A DNA stretch of 64,000 bases, taken from Dendrocalamus latiflorus (Eukaryota > Streptophyta > Magnoliopsida > Poales > Poaceae). Within the stretch, counting starts at the first letter, position 1. Each line of letters begins with the position of its first letter. The stretch is from positions 3,824,681 through 3,888,680 of the forward strand of contig CM029617.1 of assembly GCA_017311315.1 (NCBI GenBank). Direction: 5' to 3'. Positions 1 to 12,042 of this stretch are shown one piece after another. The notes below the pieces were generated by a model. That model was not told the DNA's origin. It made no database searches and was given only the letters and a program-made list of their open reading frames with translations. A program made the position numbers and the translations under genes.

Positions 1-64
1 AATCATATCATATTCAATTTTAAACAATGGACCACCATAGCTATAAATCCTAGCTACGCCACTG
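1..64. mobile_element. hAT-type MITE, right end only
   Basis: The sequence ending CTAGCTACGCCACTG at 50-64 is the inverted complement of the terminal repeat CAGTAGCGTAG seen in the complete small element at 55267-55422. The left end lies outside the window, so the target-site duplication cannot be checked here. Assignment to hAT rests on the related complete copy, which has an 8-bp duplication. Confidence 0.5.
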
Positions 65-1099
65 CCCATATTCCACCTTGCAAGTATAGTATGCCTAACT
101 GTGCACACTTAAATCAACATGCTTACCGTCGCAAAAGTTTCTCCGAATAATATTTTCTACTCTAACCCTTTAAGTATATTTTCTACTCTAACCCTTAGTA
201 TGACGTTAGCAATGGCATGGGCAAACTTGAAATAATAGATGTTCCGTGTATATTACTATGGTGTCATTTACATGTCGTTTTAGCTGTATACAAACACATC
301 AAGACTATAGGGTACAGTTTAGATATCTCTTATCTGTTAATCTATGGAATATACTCACCAATACTCTCTCAATTTACGTACGTAGAGTCATATATTTTGA
401 AACATGACGAAGGGCAGTGGAGAATCTATGTTTCAATCTCTCAATTTACGTCCGTAGTCATATATTTTAAAACAAGACGGACAGTGGAGAATCTATATTT
501 TGAAACGGGCTAGCTGAATTTTTTGCGTAACTACGCGGTTAGATTATAGAACTCTAATGCTAATGGTTAAAAATAGACTTATATCTATTAGTTATACAAC
601 TCTAATACTTATGATTGAAAATAGAGTTGTACTCTATTTTTTATATAATTGTAACCGTTCTAATATATATCTTTAACCAGCAACGTTATTTTTGGACTCA
701 CCAATATAAACAGTGTAGATCTTTCTTTTCTTTTTACTATTAATGTGGGATTTTTTAACTTCTTAGAGAGAAGGTAGTGGTGGCTTATTTTTCTTTTCTT
801 TTGATAATATAATAGATAGATAGATAGAAGGGTACTATCATATACGATATGCCTATGTCAGATCCCATGCAATCAGTACGTAAGCGAATGAATAAAGAGT
901 AGCAGATAAGTCAATCTATCCAATAAGGAAACGATGGTAGCTAGAATGTTATTATCAATTAGAGAGAAGCTCTATCTGGGGCAGTGCACACCTCATCATG
1001 CATCAGCTCATATACTAAGATGTGACCTAGCTTAGACGCAGTGGCGGGTCTAAAACAAAAGTTTAGGTTAGGTAGAGCGGAATAGACAAAAAAAACAAT
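65..1099. other. Gene-free stretch
   Basis: AT-rich sequence with a short GATA microsatellite near 814-828. Only short chance reading frames are present, with no recognisable protein, RNA gene or splice-bounded exon. Confidence 0.5.
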
Positions 1100-1339
1100 G
1101 GACATGTTCTTTTCAGCTCGGTTTATAGCTTTTGGCTGAAATTTTTGAATTTTAGCTGTTTACGATAGAGATTACGGAGAGGGAGATACTCGCTTACGAA
1201 TTTTGTTGATACAGATGTTAGGCTTTAACATGTACTACAATTAACTTGTAGATCCTGTCTTGAGAAAATACTCTATTTAAAAGTTAGGTACTATAACAAA
1301 AACCAAAAGCCGCTAGTTTCAGAGAAAAAGAACATGCCC
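1100..1339 (+). mobile_element. MITE, family X copy 1
   Basis: Ends are near-complementary: GGACATGTTCTTTT on the left and AAAAAGAACATGCCC on the right, flanked by AAT on both sides. The interior has a conserved core around 1231-1260 (CTACAATTAACTTGTAGA) that recurs at about 3800, 30390 and, in reverse, 23150 and 55690. There is no coding capacity. This is a dispersed non-autonomous DNA transposon; the superfamily is uncertain. Confidence 0.6.
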
Positions 1340-1556
1340 AATAGCAGCCCCTAGTCCCCAGATGCTGCACGCACGCGCCGCATCGCACGAGCCCGCCGCC
1401 CGCCTGCTCGGTCTGGAGACTGGAGGGCTAGGGTTGATACTGCTAGAGGTAAGTCTGCTTTAATTTGCGCCTTTGCCTGTTGGGACTTGGCCAGTTAAGA
1501 GTGAGAGTGAGTTGAGACTTATTGCTACTTGCTAATGCTAACTTAGCAATTCGACT

Positions 1557-1779
1557 CAGGGGCGGACCCAAAGAGGCCTGAGTGAGGGCACAGGCCGCCA
1601 CTCAATTCGCAGGAGCCCAGGTATATAGCCCAAGATTTAATGCTAGTGCCCCTACTCAGCCCAACTAAAAGATCCTCACTCATCTGTGATATAATGGATG
1701 TAGAGATCCATTCGTATACTTGGTATACTTGGCTTTGTGGGTGTGCTCCCTCTCAAATTTGGTCCTGGGTCCGCCCCTG
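1557..1779. mobile_element. hAT-type MITE, 223 bp, intact ends
   Basis: Terminal inverted repeats CAGGGGCGGACCCA and TGGGTCCGCCCCTG bound the element. It is flanked by a perfect 8-bp target duplication, ATTCGACT, at 1549-1556 and 1780-1787. An 8-bp duplication plus CAGGGG-type ends is the hAT signature. It is non-coding and non-autonomous. The perfect duplication argues for a fairly recent insertion. Confidence 0.88.
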
Positions 1780-1787
1780 ATTCGACT

Positions 1788-2740
1788 GGCCGTCGATCAT
1801 GTCGAGATGGAGGCGAGAGGGGTACCGGCGGAGTCTACCTCGGGTGACTGTCCATGCTCGCCTTATTGATAGATTCGATCCTGCATAGACGTACTCTCTG
1901 TGCTAATTGATAATTAACATGGTTTTAGTGTGAAAGTGGCCGCTCATTCTTTCCGGCCGTCATGCGCTTTCCGCTAGTCTCCAGACGTGTGCCACAATTC
2001 TTCTATCAAGCTCGACGATTCGACGGGCGACGATGGATTAGACTACACGATTTACATGTCCTTCGATTCTTTTTCTACTTTCATGCATGTCCAATTCCTT
2101 ATAGAAACTTGTACTTAGATTAATCATGCAGATAGATTATTCTGAGCTAGTTGCTCGTGCACACACGTAGCCTGATGCTACTTTGGTCACAGCGTTTTTA
2201 GGTGCACGTGCACGTGGTTGTGTGTTCGATATAAATTCTGATCAACCTCACCTACTTTCGACTTTATCCTGCCGAATCGAAAGGAAAATGTTGGACAAGA
2301 CCCAAAAGCCAGAAAAGGTAGCTCGCCAAGGTCGCAAGTGCCGTACCGGGCGGCATCTCGGCAACTCCGAACTCCAAAGCTTCTACGGCGCCGCATATAT
2401 AACGCACTATTTTGGTTCCGTGTGCGCAGGCATTGCTGGCTTGCTTGCTGCATGGACGGATCGACTAAAGGTCCAGCGAGGACATAGTTTCCATTTAATT
2501 TTTAGCCCACGGTTTATATTAATTAAAATTTTATTATTAATGGCTCTATTGGGCCAACAAAATTGTTCTTATTTAGCCTAGAATTAGTAAAAAAAAAAAG
2601 AAATCCAAACCTAAAATCATTTGTGCCCTCACTCAATTTTCATCCTGGGTCCTAGCTGCTTGCTTGCTTAACGTGTAAAACTCGTTTGGCTACCTGTCTT
2701 CGTAGGATTGGCTGCAATGAATAAGATAACGTTATATATA
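1788..2740. other. Gene-free stretch
   Basis: Mixed-composition sequence. A 132-codon open frame at 2183-2581 has no recognisable domain and runs into AT-rich DNA. I see no gene or well-bounded repeat here. Confidence 0.4.
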
Positions 2741-3056
2741 TGGAATGTATGGTATGCACTTACCCTTACGATACATTTATTATGCACTTAAACTAAAAAA
2801 GTCATGAAAAAATCTTTTTGGATGTACTTCATAGTTTACTCCATCAATACATACATTTTCAAGTTTAAATTCTTTCTATATTAAGAATACTAAAAAAGAG
2901 AAAATTTTGATAAATTAACATAGAATGAATTTAAACTTAAAATTCTATATATAGATAGAGTAAACCATGAAGTACATTCAGAATTTTTTTATGATATTTT
3001 TTTAGTTTAAGTCCATAGTGAATACATCGCAATGGTGAATGCATACTATGTTCCCT
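2741..3056. mobile_element. Fold-back MITE, family Y copy 1
   Basis: The two halves are long imperfect inverted repeats. The left arm (GGAATGTATGGTATGCACTT...) pairs with the right arm near 3010-3056, and both arms contain the block AAACTAAAAAA followed by TCATGAAAA or its degenerate complement. The whole unit could fold into one hairpin. It is related to the element at 22108-22500. The target duplication could not be resolved, so boundaries are approximate. Confidence 0.7.
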
Positions 3057-3659
3057 ATTTATACAAGTTTTCTGAAAAATCCATATGTTCCAAAACAACG
3101 AACCGTCGGTTGGTGTTGGGCTTGTTTTTTTTTTTTGAAATGTGACTTTTGGTTGCGACTTATTAGTATAATGAACAGTGATCGCTGAGAAAAGCTAATA
3201 ACCAAAAGCTGCTAAAAGGTAAAAAAGAACAGGACCGCTATATGCTGATAATATGATATCATCGTAGGCTACTATTAATGGTTTCAAAGTATCTAACAAC
3301 TTCAGCTCGGATCGTGGGTTTGAAACACATTGATCGTGAATCACAATATACAGATATTTGTGTTCGCAATTGACAACTTCATATTTGCTACAAAATTTAT
3401 GCATGAGTGGCGTACTCTTTAAATAAAATGTGTGGACATTGTTTCTTTTTCACGTCTTCTGGAAAGGCTGGAATAAAAAAAAAAGAAAAACCAGTCAGTG
3501 CTCCTACAACCAACTCTTGTTTATGATGATGATCAGTAATTCGCTACCGCGTGAATTGTGAACAGTACTGAGCGGGACGTATGGTAATTACCAGGATTTT
3601 TCAACGGCCTGTAGCGACAGTTACCTGAAACAGCAGCAAGCCAGCAATCGATCCAAAGC

Positions 3660-3902
3660 TTTTGGGCTTTTTTTTTCTGAAACTTATGGTTTTTGACTAC
3701 GACTTATAACTTTTAGATTGTTCGTGGAAGAGGTTACAGAGTAACAGAAACTCGCGTGCGATTTTTGTCGATATAAATGAAGTCTGTACAGTATGTACTA
3801 CAATTAACTAGTAGACCTTATCTTAAAAAGATATTCCGTTTAAAAGCTAGTTACTATAGAAAAATCGAAAAGCAGCTTTTAAAAATTGAAAAGAACATGC
3901 CC
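3660..3902 (+). mobile_element. MITE, family X copy 2
   Basis: Shares with copy 1 the interior block TACTACAATTAACTAGTAGA near 3795 and the right end GAAAAGAACATGCCC at about 3888-3902. The left part is diverged. It is non-coding. Confidence 0.5.
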
Positions 3903-4295
3903 TTTATTGCCTTTGCCAGCTAATTTTCAAACCTTCCATGGAGAAAAACTGATCAATCAACACCAAAAAACTACAAACCTGATTTGAACATTTGATCGAA
4001 GAAGCGGAGGCAAGTCAACGAGACGTACAGCCGAAGGTACTGTTGAATTCTTCTTGCTCTACTCCCCCATCTCGATCGACATGCCAAGTTTTTCTCCCCA
4101 CTTCCAACTCTTCAATTCCATGGCGCGCATGTGGAAGGTATATATCCCCTTTCATGGACACTCCCATCACTCTACCCTTGCTTGGAATTGGAATTCTTCT
4201 CCGGCTCTGGAAAGTTTACTGCAGCTCCGTCCAGATGTGCAAAGGTTGTTGCTTCTGTCCCTGTACGGGTTGTAGAATGCAGCGCCAACATGGAT

Positions 4296-4500
4296 GAGTT
4301 TTGGCTTTTGGCTTTTAAGTTCTAGCGGTTCACAAGAGTATAAAAAGAGAGATAATTATATGTAATTTTAATCTATATAGTTAAAGTTAGTACAATATCT
4401 ATTAGAATTGATTTATAGATTTTATCTTAAAGAACATATCGTTTAAAATATAATTATTGTAACAAAAATCAAAAAGCCACAAGCAAACTAAAAACCCAGC
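4296..4500 (+). mobile_element. MITE, family X, degenerate copy
   Basis: Begins with GGCTTTTGGC-type sequence and ends with AAAAAGCCACAAGC. It keeps a weak match to the family core (TTTATAGATTTTATCTTAAAG near 4410). Strongly diverged, so membership is tentative. Confidence 0.3.
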
Positions 4501-6012
4501 CATATATGATCGGGACTCGTTCTCTTGGCCAAGATTTTCTTGTCCGGTTAGGTTAATTGCAAGATGCCCAACACGTCTTGTGGAGGGGACCTACCGTGCG
4601 CTGGTGCAGTGTGTGCTGGGTGCGGCGGCTACGCCATACTATGCCACGTTACGTGTACGAACAAAATCTTTTACATTAGTTGCTAATAATATGTGTAACA
4701 CGGCTCCGCTTATTTTAGTTTTAGCTTTTATTTTTTAATTTTTTGTCTTTTCTTTTTTATATTTATTCGTATTGTTTAAAATGGACTAACTTTTTAATTT
4801 TTAATTTTTTTAAATTTAATCACGACATGGTTCAATTCCTGGAGAATTCTCGTAGAGCATAGTAATTTCGTACGGTTGTGTCCAAAGTCTTGTGAGTTGT
4901 GACCGAGAGACGAATTCCCTGTGTTCAGTGTGGCGCGAATGGACGTGGAACACAGTACGGGCGATGCCGGTTTGCTTCAATTTTTAAGCTGTGGGTTGTG
5001 ACTGGGGTTGTTAGTTTTTGGCCTAAAGTGTACTTGACAGCTATTAGCTTTTTTCAGATTATTTAATTAAAAAATAAAAAATAAGAAAAAAAATCATTAT
5101 ATCATTATAGACAATACAAAGAAATAAAGTGAACAAAGAAAAAAAAGCAAAAAAATAAAAAAAAAATAAAAAATAAAATTAAGAAACTGGAGTGTTTCAA
5201 GTGACTTTTACCTTCTGGAAACCAAAAATCAAAGCTGTTTAGAGCAAGACCAAAATTACGCGCTCCCACATGTGGGCGGACCGAATCGGAACAGCATTTA
5301 GTTTGATCATACGACGTGTGCTGTTTTCTTCTCGCGAAGATCTGCAAGAAAAATCCTCGCGGCGAAAAGTCATTCCTGGGGATTTTCTCGCTTGCAGCTA
5401 CGGTGTTGTTCTGCGTTCCCAAACGCCGAATTCTCGCTGCCTAAATTACGGTATGCGATTGCGACTTGCGAAGAATCCAAACCGTTATTTTTTCTGGGTG
5501 CAATTTGCCCGAAACAGAGGAGATTCCAAGGCCTCACGTCCGGCCCAACAAAAATTCGAAGGCCCAGCACAAGAAAATTTGGGCTGAAATTACCAAAGCC
5601 CATCCCATCAGCGATACTGTCTCTTGGGTCTTGGGTCTCCTCAGCCACCTTCCTCTTTTGGCAATTGGTTATTGCTGTGACTTCTCCGAAAATCAAAATA
5701 AATTAAATAATTTTTAAATTAGATTCTTCGAATGATTTTTAGGTCCAAAATATTATTTGCGCCATCTGTTGTTATATCAGAAAACACAGATAATGTAACA
5801 AAAAAGGAAGTATCTAGATATCACTTGGATGTCTTCTTCTTAACTATCATTTAAATTTGTGACTTTTGGATTAGAGATCAAGGGGTCTTTTGTTTTTGAA
5901 GGAGAGAGATTTTTTTCAAAGAAAAAGGATAGATTTCTAAATTTAGATAATAATTAAAAAAACAAGGCACAGCAGCTTCCGGCTTCCCCCAAACCCCCAT
6001 TTCAAAGATCCC
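4501..6012. other. Gene-free stretch upstream of the JASON-like gene
   Basis: AT-rich sequence with poly-A runs at about 5070-5180. Overlapping frames on both strands at 5105-5717 show no family similarity and are probably chance. The last 100 bases should contain the promoter of the gene that starts at 6150, but I see no clear TATA box. Confidence 0.4.
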
Positions 6013-6078
6013 CCTCGCCTCGCCTCGCCTCGCCCCTCTCCCTCACCTCGCCTCGCCTCGCCCCTCTCCCTCACCTCG
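6013..6078 (+). repeat. CCTCG-type tandem repeat in the 5' leader
   Basis: Two tandem copies of a block made of three or four CCTCG units followed by CCCCTCTCCCTCA, just upstream of the predicted start codon at 6150. CT-rich repeats are common in grass 5' leaders. It probably lies in the untranslated leader of the JASON-like gene. Confidence 0.7.
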
Positions 6079-6149
6079 CGGTCCCCGCGAGGCGCCAAAC
6101 CCTAAGCCCTGGCCGGCCGACCCGCTCGCGTGTGCGGTGGCGCTCCCCG

Positions 6150-8990
6150 ATGTGCCTGTGGGGGGGGGGGGGGGGCGCAATCGCGAGGGCGGTAGTGGCC
6201 TTCCTCGACGCCGTTCTCGTCGGCTGCTTCCGCCCCCGCCGCGGCCCCGGCAGGCCCGGCTCCGGTTCCATCCGACGAGTAAGGAAACCCTAACCCTCCA
6301 GCCCGCTTCCTTACTGGCCCTCTCGCGTTGGATTGATCGATTCGGGCTTTGGATCGAGGTGGTGAACGTTTTGGTGTTCTCGTGTGTAGGATCCGCTCGT
6401 GCCCAAGGATCGGCTCGGGGATGTGCTCGCGGATGACGAGCAAGGTACTCAGTCCCTTTGGCCTAGTATCCTGGATGTTTCGGTCGGATTTGCGGTAGGG
6501 TTTGGTTAATCTCGGTGTTGTTCCATGTGTGCGTGGGTATTGTTTCAGGTTTCGGAGGGAGAAGAGGATCTTACGAGGATTTGCCTAATGGTGGGCTTAG
6601 GCGAGAGGTATGCATACCAGAGTGCCGCTAAATGATGTGCATTTCCCTTTTTGTCAGAAGTGGGATGAGATCGTTGCGCGATTATTGTGCGAGGTGGCTA
6701 CTGTCGCATTCAAGTTCTAGGTTGGTCTTCTGATTGTGTATGTGTCTTTAGCTTTCCAACTACTACAGTCTACAAGGTAGTAGTTTAGACTGATTTGTAT
6801 TGTGTATGTGTTTGCGCTGTGCGTGTTGTGTATGTGGATAGTTTAGACTCAAGAGATTTAGGTTTACACAGTGCAGTGCTGCACTGGACCTGCTGGCTGT
6901 TGCATGAAAATTTCCATAAGAAATGCTTTGGAATGTGTTTGTTGTCAAATGTGCACTGCGAATAGTGAGAGTTGCTGGTTGCCTGTACTTTTATGTTATA
7001 ATGAAACTAGGATGGTTGTGGAATTTCGTGGAGCGGGTGTGGTATATGGTTCAGTCTTTTGATATGTTGTAGTAAGATTTATCCTATAAAAAGGATTTTT
7101 AATTGTCCTGTAGCTGTACAAGTAACTCTGTTTTTTTGCAAGGGGTTATGAGCTGTGACCATTGCGCTTGCTGATACTAACTTCATAACTTTATGTTTTA
7201 AGCTTTGGCTACAAGGAAAAGCTCACTTGTGCTGGTTTTGATCTGCATATCTTGGTCTACATGTATCGTCCTTACTCATTAATTATTATCTTGTGCATTC
7301 TTTTTTTGTAACTTTTTTACAGTACCTGTCTTAGTTTTTAGACCTAGGGAAAGATGTAAACTACTTACATACTAAGGTTTACTCTTAAGGACTAAGACGT
7401 TTATTTTGTTCTAGTTTGAATTTTCGTGGCATTCTTAACTCTACCCAGGCAAATTACCTCAAGTTATGTGGCACAATATCTGAAACCCCAGCAGAACTTC
7501 GAAATGTGTCATATCAAATCAATTTGCAAAATACTAATAAGGTGCGGGACACATTTATGAAATCATTCTGTTATTAGTTTCATTCTCTGATACCTTCGTT
7601 TTGGACATGCAGTGCGACAACATGCCCACCAATGCACTTAAAACGGACGGAAAAGGGTAACGACCGCCCTAATTTTTGTCAGTGTCTAAAAATCTTTTAA
7701 CATTATCATGATGACTGATGAGATTATATAATCGATGCCTCATGTCATATTATGCAGTTTCAAATGTGAGGAGGATCATACTTTGAGACCTGAACTTAAC
7801 ATTGAAGATACTGAACATCTTCCACAAGGTGAATCAGTTTCTCAATCAGCATTCCAAGAGAAGTCCCCGTTTCAGAGCTTCAAAAACAGGCTGCCTGATT
7901 GCAGTGATTCACCCTTCCCAACTCCTTTAGTTCTCAGAGATGATATGCAGACCCCTGGAACTATTTATACTTCACATAAAGGATCTTCTATGTCTGGAAA
8001 GCGTGTGCGGACCTGCAAACAATTCATCTATCCTGTCCTTGGACCCATTGAGAACAAACTTCAGCTGATGGAACTGACAGAAGATTCTTCACCAATGCTA
8101 CCCTCCAATCCTCCTAAACGGAGAAACATGGGAGCAGATTCTATCAAGAAGCCCCAGAAAACCTCTTCAAATTCAGTGGCTAAGGAAGGATTTGTCCAAA
8201 TCTTAACCATTTCCTTTTCCTGATGATAATGCTTCATACCAAGAAAAAGAAACACTCTCTCTGGAGGAGTTGAAGTGTCAGATAAGCAGCCCAAATCTAT
8301 TGGATGGTGGAGAGCTATCAAAATCCAATTCAGATGAAAAGCATGCTGTATTGAGTCTGTCTCACTGGCTGAAACCTTCATCCGCAGACGATGAGAATCA
8401 AGGCGATGTCAAATGTGCAGCGGGTGATCAATTGTATGATGAGGACGGCCTTTTCACAGAGAGACCTGTCTTCATGGCTTCTGAAATGAACTGGGATGTC
8501 GAGAACCCTACTCCCAGGTTGCCCAAGGCATGGGATGGTAATGGTATTCCAAACACAACCACCAAGTACAAGGAGGTATACATATATCATTTATGTTTTA
8601 TCTAATGCTTTCTTCCTTAACTTTCGGTCATCTGCGCCACTTGTTCTAAGATATTACTATTATTAGAACCAAAAAGTCCGCTATCATACCACACCTTTTT
8701 ATGAAAGCCTTTTTAAGGTTTTATCTGATGAGAACCCGTGCCCTCCAAGGTCAGTTCCTGCTTGTAAATATTAACCAAAACTCTCCTTTGTCTATTGGTG
8801 CGCACTGAACTTTTCTTTTTGAGGACTGCGCACTGAACTTAAACCAAATTTGTTTATCCAACATTTTTTTCATTCACCATTCTACTTGCTACGAACCCTG
8901 CTGTTCATACCACTAATGGTGATATCATGTTTTTAACGCAGGAAGCTTGTCCGTGGAAGGTTGTTCCATCTTCAGGAGAAAGCTGAATAA
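6150..8990 (+). CDS. JASON-family protein, reading frame broken in exon 6
   Basis: Eight exons by splice signals and phase: 6150-6278, 6390-6444, 6549-6607, 7449-7541, 7613-7656, 7758-8575, 8667-8749, 8942-8990; about 442 residues if repaired. Recognised by the N-terminal GCF motif, the segment LKLCGTISETPAELR encoded by exon 4, and the C-terminal block RYHTTPFYESLFKVLSDENP. Arabidopsis JASON (about 466 residues) is a plant-specific protein that keeps the two meiosis II spindles apart; loss gives unreduced pollen. It has no known catalytic domain. Exon 6 reads in one frame to 8184, then continues (PFPFPDDNASYQEKETLSLEEL) one frame over, with an in-frame TAA at 8204-8206. The 818-base length of exon 6 fits one extra base. 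The start ATG is followed by a run of 16 G, which makes the N-terminal frame sensitive to sequencing error. Family assignment is firm; functionality is doubtful. Confidence 0.75.
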
Positions 8991-9013
8991 TGAGTGATTT
9001 GGCTAGATTTCAA

Positions 9014-9960
9014 CCCAAATCTTGATAAATCTGTCGTCACCCTGAGAAGGTGTTGTTGTGGTCGGTATTAGTTGGGTACATGTCCAAAGACCGAGGGTGG
9101 CTCTTGAATGGCCGGCTATGCCGCCGTCAAGACTCCAAGTTTCAGTTGAAGAGAATGAGAGATTAGAAACTTTATTTATTCATTGCTTGCCTTTAACGAT
9201 TATAGTAAGCATCCTTATATAGAGTGCTCTCTTAGTAATTATAGATAAGATCAAGCTAAATCATAATATTCCTAACTAATAGATAGCATTTATAATTAAT
9301 ACATAAGATACCAATTAACTAATCTTTGCCCTAGAAAACTAATTAGTTATTTAGGGAAATAGATATTCTTATTTAGAAAGTTAATCCCTTCCTAATCCCA
9401 ATACTATGGTATATGGGTACTGTTCACGCACGTAGTACCAATGGCCATAACATCTCATCCTTCGGATCGAGGTACCTCGTCCTTGAGCTATGATGGTGAC
9501 CACGATTGAAGTAATTTGTAGCCACATGTCGACGAGAGGGATGATGATGATGTTGTGTCGTATTAGAGGGTCAACGAAGCTTCAGTGGACGACTAGCATG
9601 GGACAGCAGCGACGCTCGTCCTTCCACGGGGCGTGATGTAGTGAAAGATATGCGATGATGTCGTAATCCCTCACATGGTAGCCGTCATATTCCGCACCAT
9701 CGAGAGCATGATTTCGATCAACGTCGAGGGGAAAGCAGTTGCCAAACAATGGCTACTTTCTTCCTTGGTGCACAGCCACCAATGGTAAAGCTCAAGGCGA
9801 CCCAACTGGTAGTGATGTAGAATTCACAACGACATGCTGTAGTTCCTGTTCCTCCATCTTGTAGTTCCTGTTCCTCCATCTTGACTAGCGTAAGAAGGGG
9901 TGGCATGGATTGATGAGGTATCATTATCACAGCTTGGAGTGGCATTTGTGGTGCCGTAGA
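9014..9960 (-). mobile_element. Possible LTR-retroelement remnant, antisense
   Basis: Read on the minus strand, the block at about 9170-9420 has LTR features: CTCTATATAAGG (TATA-like) near 9220, AATAAATAAAG (polyadenylation-like) near 9170, and CT-rich sequence after it. Upstream on that strand (9460-9960) is degenerate GC-richer sequence with stops that could be old coding DNA. It includes a tandem duplication of a 22-base unit at about 9840-9882. No gag, RT or integrase motif could be confirmed, so the class is unknown. It begins about 25 bases after the JASON-like stop codon. Confidence 0.35.
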
Positions 9961-10319
9961 CAGCGTAACATTACTACTAAGACGTAGATCCTATACGTCA
10001 ATGAAGATCATTGACAAGCTATTTTCCACTTCTTAATCATATCAGTAGTCATGATGTTGTTGTAAGATCCAAATTCTTCGACGAGTAAGGCAAATAAATC
10101 CAACATATTCATCAACTCAAGTATTTGTGATGACATATTGTTCATCTAAAATATTCAATGTAAGAAAATAAGATTGGTGGGAATCTTAATATTCCCGATA
10201 ACCTTAACCATGGGAATGAGATCACAGGAATATAACATTCCAATGTTTGGTACGAGCTGAGGATGAAAGCGTAGAAAGCGCACCAATATTTCCACGCGGA
10301 TGTTTCGGAGCAAATTCCG

Positions 10320-10572
10320 CTCGGGTTTAGCTTTTGACTTTTAGTTTCTAACTTTAATTTTGTGTTTTTTTTTATTTTTTAGTTTTTGAGATTTTTTGTC
10401 TCTTTTTTTGTCTCATATTTCTTTCCATTGTCTGTAATGAGCTAACTTGTTTTTTCTATTTTATTTTTTAAAAATTTAATTACGTCAAATAAGTCACCAG
10501 TAGATACAGTACAAAATAAACCAGTTACAGTGCTAAACAGTAAAAAATAAGCTAAAATAAGCAACACCTTAA
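10320..10572. repeat. AT-rich MITE-like element
   Basis: Bounded loosely by TTTAGCTTTTGAC on the left and AATAAGCTAAAATAAGC on the right, which are partly complementary, with poly-T and poly-A rich interior. A related left end occurs near 4705. No target duplication was found. Confidence 0.3.
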
Positions 10573-10639
10573 GTCGAGATTTCTCGAAGATGGTAATGTA
10601 GGATAACTATCTATTTCAAAGGCAATAGGAGGGAACCGT

Positions 10640-10935
10640 TCTTGGCGGGGAGGAGGGAGGCGTGGGGGAGGAGGGGGGCGGCGGTGGGGGATCTGGGGAG
10701 GGGGCGGCGGGGGGAGGAAGGGTACGAGGGGGCGGCGGGGGGGGGGGGGGGCGGAGGGATGCGCCGGGGGGGGGGATCTGGGGAGGGAGGAGGAGAGAGG
10801 CGTGGGGGAGGAGGGGGCGCCGGGGGGAGGGGACCGGGGTGGGCGGCGGCGGGGAGGGGGGAGGAGAGAAGCGTGGGGGAGGAGGGGGGCGCGGGGGATC
10901 TGGGGAGGGAGTGGGGGCCGGGGAGGGGGAGTTTT
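10640..10935 (+). repeat. G-rich minisatellite
   Basis: About 300 bases are nearly free of C-rich or AT-rich interruption on the plus strand, with repeated blocks of GCGTGGGGGAGGAGGGGG at about 10660, 10800 and 10872 and further GGGGATCTGGGGAGG blocks. Both strands give long proline/arginine or glycine/arginine frames only because the repeat lacks stop codons. Many closely spaced G-tracts could form quadruplexes. Confidence 0.85.
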
Positions 10936-10974
10936 ATTCAGTGGCATTTGCGGGTAAATAACTTTAACTTTTAG

Positions 10975-12042
10975 TGGTATTTTAGTGGCATTAGCTCGCA
11001 GAATCTGTGAGAAGCTAGGCTATTGCAGCTACTCGGTCCCAGTACAATTGTGCCTTCCCCAGATTTTCAGATTCTCAATAGCTGGCCCAAACACTGGACT
11101 GTTTGGGAGAGCTTTTGGCTACTAGAAGTAGCTAGCTTGCCTAGAATCCGAAACAAACAGGGCCTAATACCACAAACTACCGGAATCTAGTTACATCAGC
11201 AATCTTCAATTCCTATATTAAATTCCAGGGTGGCTGAACTAAACCAGATTACCCCATGATTACCGGGAATCTCAGCAAGATTACGGAACCAAACACTTTT
11301 CTAGAAGTTGCGTCTTGTGTACTTTATCTATTGAGTTATTAATATAACTGATGAGTTATTAATATAAATTAGTCGATCTTTCTAAAAAAATATGAGTAAC
11401 CGAAGGTGTACTTGTGTGCAGTTGATGTTGCTCTAGGAAATACTAGTGTTACTGTTTTTTAATGTGTTTTTCTTTGTATATGTGTATTTGTAGAAATGCC
11501 TGATGGCAAATGCACTGAATTAATAGCACCAAGAGTGCATTTTTACCAGTGACATTCAGAGGTTCAGACCGGGCTTTCAGCAGTTTCAGATATACACTAC
11601 CATTTTCCCACAGAGGCAGATATACAGAGGCAGTATATCTTCGGAATTCTGGATTTAACTGAGGCGTATGTATAGTAAGTTTTGACAGCATGCGCGGCGA
11701 AAGATTTGATGCACTCTCCAGACACGGTTCAAAGCCTATGCTTTACAATGTGCCTCTGTACTGAAAGTTGTACATAAACAAGCACATGGAGAGATCATAA
11801 ACTCGTAATACAGTAAAAAAAACCGCCTCGCAATGTAGAACATAAAACTCATGGAGCTGAAAGTTGTACAGTTCCATGAGTTGTTCGTTGCGAAGTATTA
11901 AAGTTGACTGCACAAGCCTACACAAACTCAACTTTAGGATATCACAATATTGGCCATGGTAATAACTACTAGTAAGTACTGCAAACGCAGCTAGACTGAA
12001 GGGAAAAGAACAGCAGCAGCTCAATGAAGCTCCAGAACCACC
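10975..12042. other. Stretch downstream of the OTU gene
   Basis: Contains no recognisable gene. The part nearest 12042 (roughly 11740-12042) is probably the 3' untranslated region of the minus-strand OTU gene. Two copies of CATGGAGCTGAAAGTTGTAC-like sequence occur near 11755 and 11850. Confidence 0.4.

Noticed and set aside
10552..10947. 131-codon proline-rich minus-strand frame
   Set aside because: It is the complement of the G-rich minisatellite, which lacks stop codons on either strand; no unique sequence supports a gene.
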